In this document: in pieces, positions 57,890 through 60,000 of the stretch | Position numbering within the stretch: the stretch's first letter is position 1 | How the letters are laid out: each line of letters starts with the position of its first letter | Assembly (NCBI RefSeq): GCF_964204645.1 | Contig: NC_134036.1 | Location: 8,606,704-8,666,703 of the forward strand | Direction: 5' to 3' | DNA: 60,000 bases | From: Tubulanus polymorphus | Taxonomy: Eukaryota; Nemertea; Palaeonemertea; Tubulaniformes; Tubulanidae | Made by a program: the position numbers and the translations under genes | Notes under the pieces: model-generated | Seen by the model: only the letters and a program-made list of their open reading frames with translations | Databases searched by the model: none | What the model was told of the DNA's origin: nothing

Positions 57890-59590
57890 GATCTCATGAT
57901 ATTACTTTATGCTGACGATACTTTTGTTACTAGCCGATAGTGTCTCTCTTATTTACAAATTATGTTGAACCAAGTAGTTGAGTACTGTGAAAGATGGAAA
58001 TAAATTAATAATCAACGTCGATAAATCGAATGCAATCGTGTTTGAGAGGAGAAAGCCCGCTAGGCTACCCACTTTTTAGATCCGTGATACCACCCTATAG
58101 AGACCGTGTCAGAATTTAAATACCTCGGCATTCTTTTTAACTATACTTGAAACTTTGTTAAAGGCCGACTTCAAGTATAAAAGGCTCATCATCTGTCAGA
58201 CATGGCAGTATCTGTGAACCCATGGAGCAGTCAAGAGCTCCGCCGTTGAAACTGGAATTTCCGTAATATCTCTGTCAGTTAACCGATTTGGACCCTCCTT
58301 TTTGTCAGGGATATGTGTAAACATGTAATATAGTCATATCTATGGTTTAAAATTTAGTTTAAGCCCTCCTTCATGCATAAATTAGCAATTTACTTAGTGC
58401 ATTCTTCAAATTTTCAAATCTTTGAATGACAAGCTGGGAGGAGTTATTCACCTCACCACATAGAGCACAGTGACCTGTAGCCATAAACCTATATAAACAA
58501 AACAGTTGCAGCTCTCTAGTGCGTAATTTTGGGGGTTAGAAAACTTTTGACCTGAAAGTTATATCAAACTGAAAATTTATATATCATCTTAACTCCTCAT
58601 CAGTAACAATGTGTGAAAATTTCATCAAAATCGGACAAAAATTGAATAAATTGAAAATACAGATTTTATGTTCAACTCCATTATTACTGGAGGAATTCTT
58701 ATAAAAAAACATCTACAAAATCAGCGAATTCTAATTAAGAAGATTACTATGACCAAAATGATATCAAACGTATACGAAAAAAGTTTTTTTTATGTATAAC
58801 TGTGATACTGTGTGATACTGGTCGGAGCCAGATGTGTTCCAGTAAACACTATAAACAAACTACCGCTTGCTAGTTGCTAGTGGGATGTGGCCTGCACTGC
58901 AAATCTCAAGTACCAACCGGTGGGTTTTTGGACCTCCATTTGAGTCGGCCTTTAAATGTAGAAAGGCGATCTGTGATCATGCCAAGAAGGCATTATTTTT
59001 TGTATTACAGCAAGTACAGAGGCACTGTTTGGATATCGATGCCTCGTTCCAGATTGTTGATGCTCTAGCGAGGTTTGGGGTTTTATCAATTTAGATGCCG
59101 TTGAAAAAATTCATTTAAAATGGTTTGTAAGTATCTCATGAAGCTACACCAAGTGCAACGGTATATGGTGAGCTAGGGCGATTCCCTATTCAAAATCAAA
59201 TAAGAATAAAAATGGTTATATTTTGGGGCCATCTCATCATGCAGGAGTCATCTCACTCTGCGAAAATGTATAGAGTTTTGCTAAATAATCATGTTAATGG
59301 CAATAGTAGTAAACGAATATCATGCGTAAAATCAACGTTAGAAAATTGTGGCCTAGGTTACATTTGGTACGAGCAGTCCTTCCCAAACATTCGATATCTA
59401 ACGGAGTTAGTCAAACAACGACTACAGGACGATTTTAAACAAAATTTGCATCAATCTCTTGAATATTACTCAAAACTAGACACTTATCGTAGCATTAAAT
59501 TAGAATGGTGCTCAAAGATTTGTACTTAACCTACCAATGGATTTACGTTCGGCTCTTATCCGACTTAGATGCTTTAATCACCCGCTACCT
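57890..59590 (+). mobile_element. Degenerate LINE (RT palm and C-terminus), interrupted
   Basis: A YADDT motif at ~57,912, then EYCERWK and EFKYLGILFNYT: the RT catalytic box and following region of a non-LTR retrotransposon. Related C-terminal coding resumes at ~58,870 (GPPFESAFKCRKA, LDIDASFQIVDAL, MVIFWGHLI, GYIWYEQ) up to ~59,590. Many stops. The ~700 bases between (58,160-58,860) show no coding and may be an insertion. Confidence 0.65.
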
Positions 59591-59631
59591 ATTGAAACTG
59601 GTAGATACCAAAACATACCAAGGGGCGAAAT

Positions 59632-59925
59632 TCCTGGTATGTAAAATTCCTGGTATGTAAATGAGGGCGCCAGAACGCCGGAACGCCTAAACGAAAAAAA
59701 ACGTCCAATTTTATCTAAAAGTTCGTTTTGGCGTGCCAAAACAAAGAAAATTCCGTTTTGGCGCCCCTCGACGTTTTTCGTTGTTTTGGCGGGGGCGCCA
59801 AAACAGGATTTTCTTTGTTTGGTGCGCCAAAACGAACTTCCAGGTAAAATTGTACGTTTTTTTTCGTTTTGGCGTTCTGGCGTTCTGGCGCCCTAATTTA
59901 CTTACCAGGAATTTTACGCTATGGC
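59632..59925. mobile_element. Near-perfect fold-back element rich in GTTTTGGCG
   Basis: The left half (GGGCGCCAGAACGCC...CGTTTTGGCGC) and the right half are inverted copies with few differences, and AAATTCCTGG lies at both ends. Multiple GTTTTGGCG/CGCCAAAAC blocks. No coding; the 76-codon frame on the minus strand is an artefact. Confidence 0.85.
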
Positions 59926-60000
59926 CCTTATCAGCCACCATACTCTTCGCTCTGTTCCGGATTTCCGACGTCGACCATTCTTCACGAATAGGACAGAAAA

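Noticed and set aside
1-60000. CRISPR array
   Set aside because: All regular repeats are head-to-tail satellites without unique spacers, and the DNA is eukaryotic.

Overview
The window looks like nuclear DNA from an invertebrate animal, probably marine. A 14-exon host gene for a kringle/GON/EGF protein has GT-AG introns. Around it are eukaryotic mobile elements (BEL/Pao, hAT, Merlin, LINE fragments, tRNA-derived SINEs, many fold-back MITEs) and higher-order satellites. I cannot name the species. The domain mix suggests a lophotrochozoan or similar lineage, and that is inference only.

Positions 1 to about 11,650 are much more AT-rich than the rest and tightly packed with genes. They form part of a Polinton/Maverick- or adintovirus-like integrated DNA virus whose left end lies outside the window. 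On the minus strand is a broken protein-primed family B DNA polymerase (5,738-11,647). It is split by a 0.8-kb fold-back element and carries a LAGLIDADG-type intein at the motif C active site. Further left, also on the minus strand, are at least seven small genes: a penton-like capsid protein, three small membrane proteins, a protein of unknown function and a broken structural-type cluster. A plus-strand zinc-finger gene (4,408-5,741) converges on the polymerase, and its C-terminal half resembles the poxvirus VLTF3 late transcription factor family. Eight of these gene starts read TAAATG, the form of a poxvirus late promoter/initiator; the polymerase start does not. Many frameshifts fall in A runs, but in-frame stops also occur, so the copy is mainly decayed.

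Positions 11,560-17,760 hold a 1.56-kb tandem duplication that includes the polymerase 5' end, and three blocks of a 38-bp satellite with higher-order structure. Positions 18,507-20,275 are an internally deleted BEL/Pao LTR retrotransposon with a 5-bp target duplication. A broken hAT transposase lies at 24,010-25,794. Two inverted copies of a fold-back element with tRNA-like ends lie at about 25,800 and 28,100.

From 49,927 down to about 29,588 the minus strand carries the host gene. It encodes a signal peptide, two kringles, a GON domain, a linker, a second GON domain and four EGF-like modules. Fourteen exons keep phase throughout, for about 771 codons. Its introns hold microsatellites, MITEs, SINEs, a LINE 3' end and a 75-bp hairpin satellite.

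From 50 kb onward there is a Merlin (IS1595/ISXO2-like) transposase pseudogene, a P-loop-bearing fragment, duplicated non-coding sequence, a LINE fragment and a near-perfect fold-back element at the right edge.
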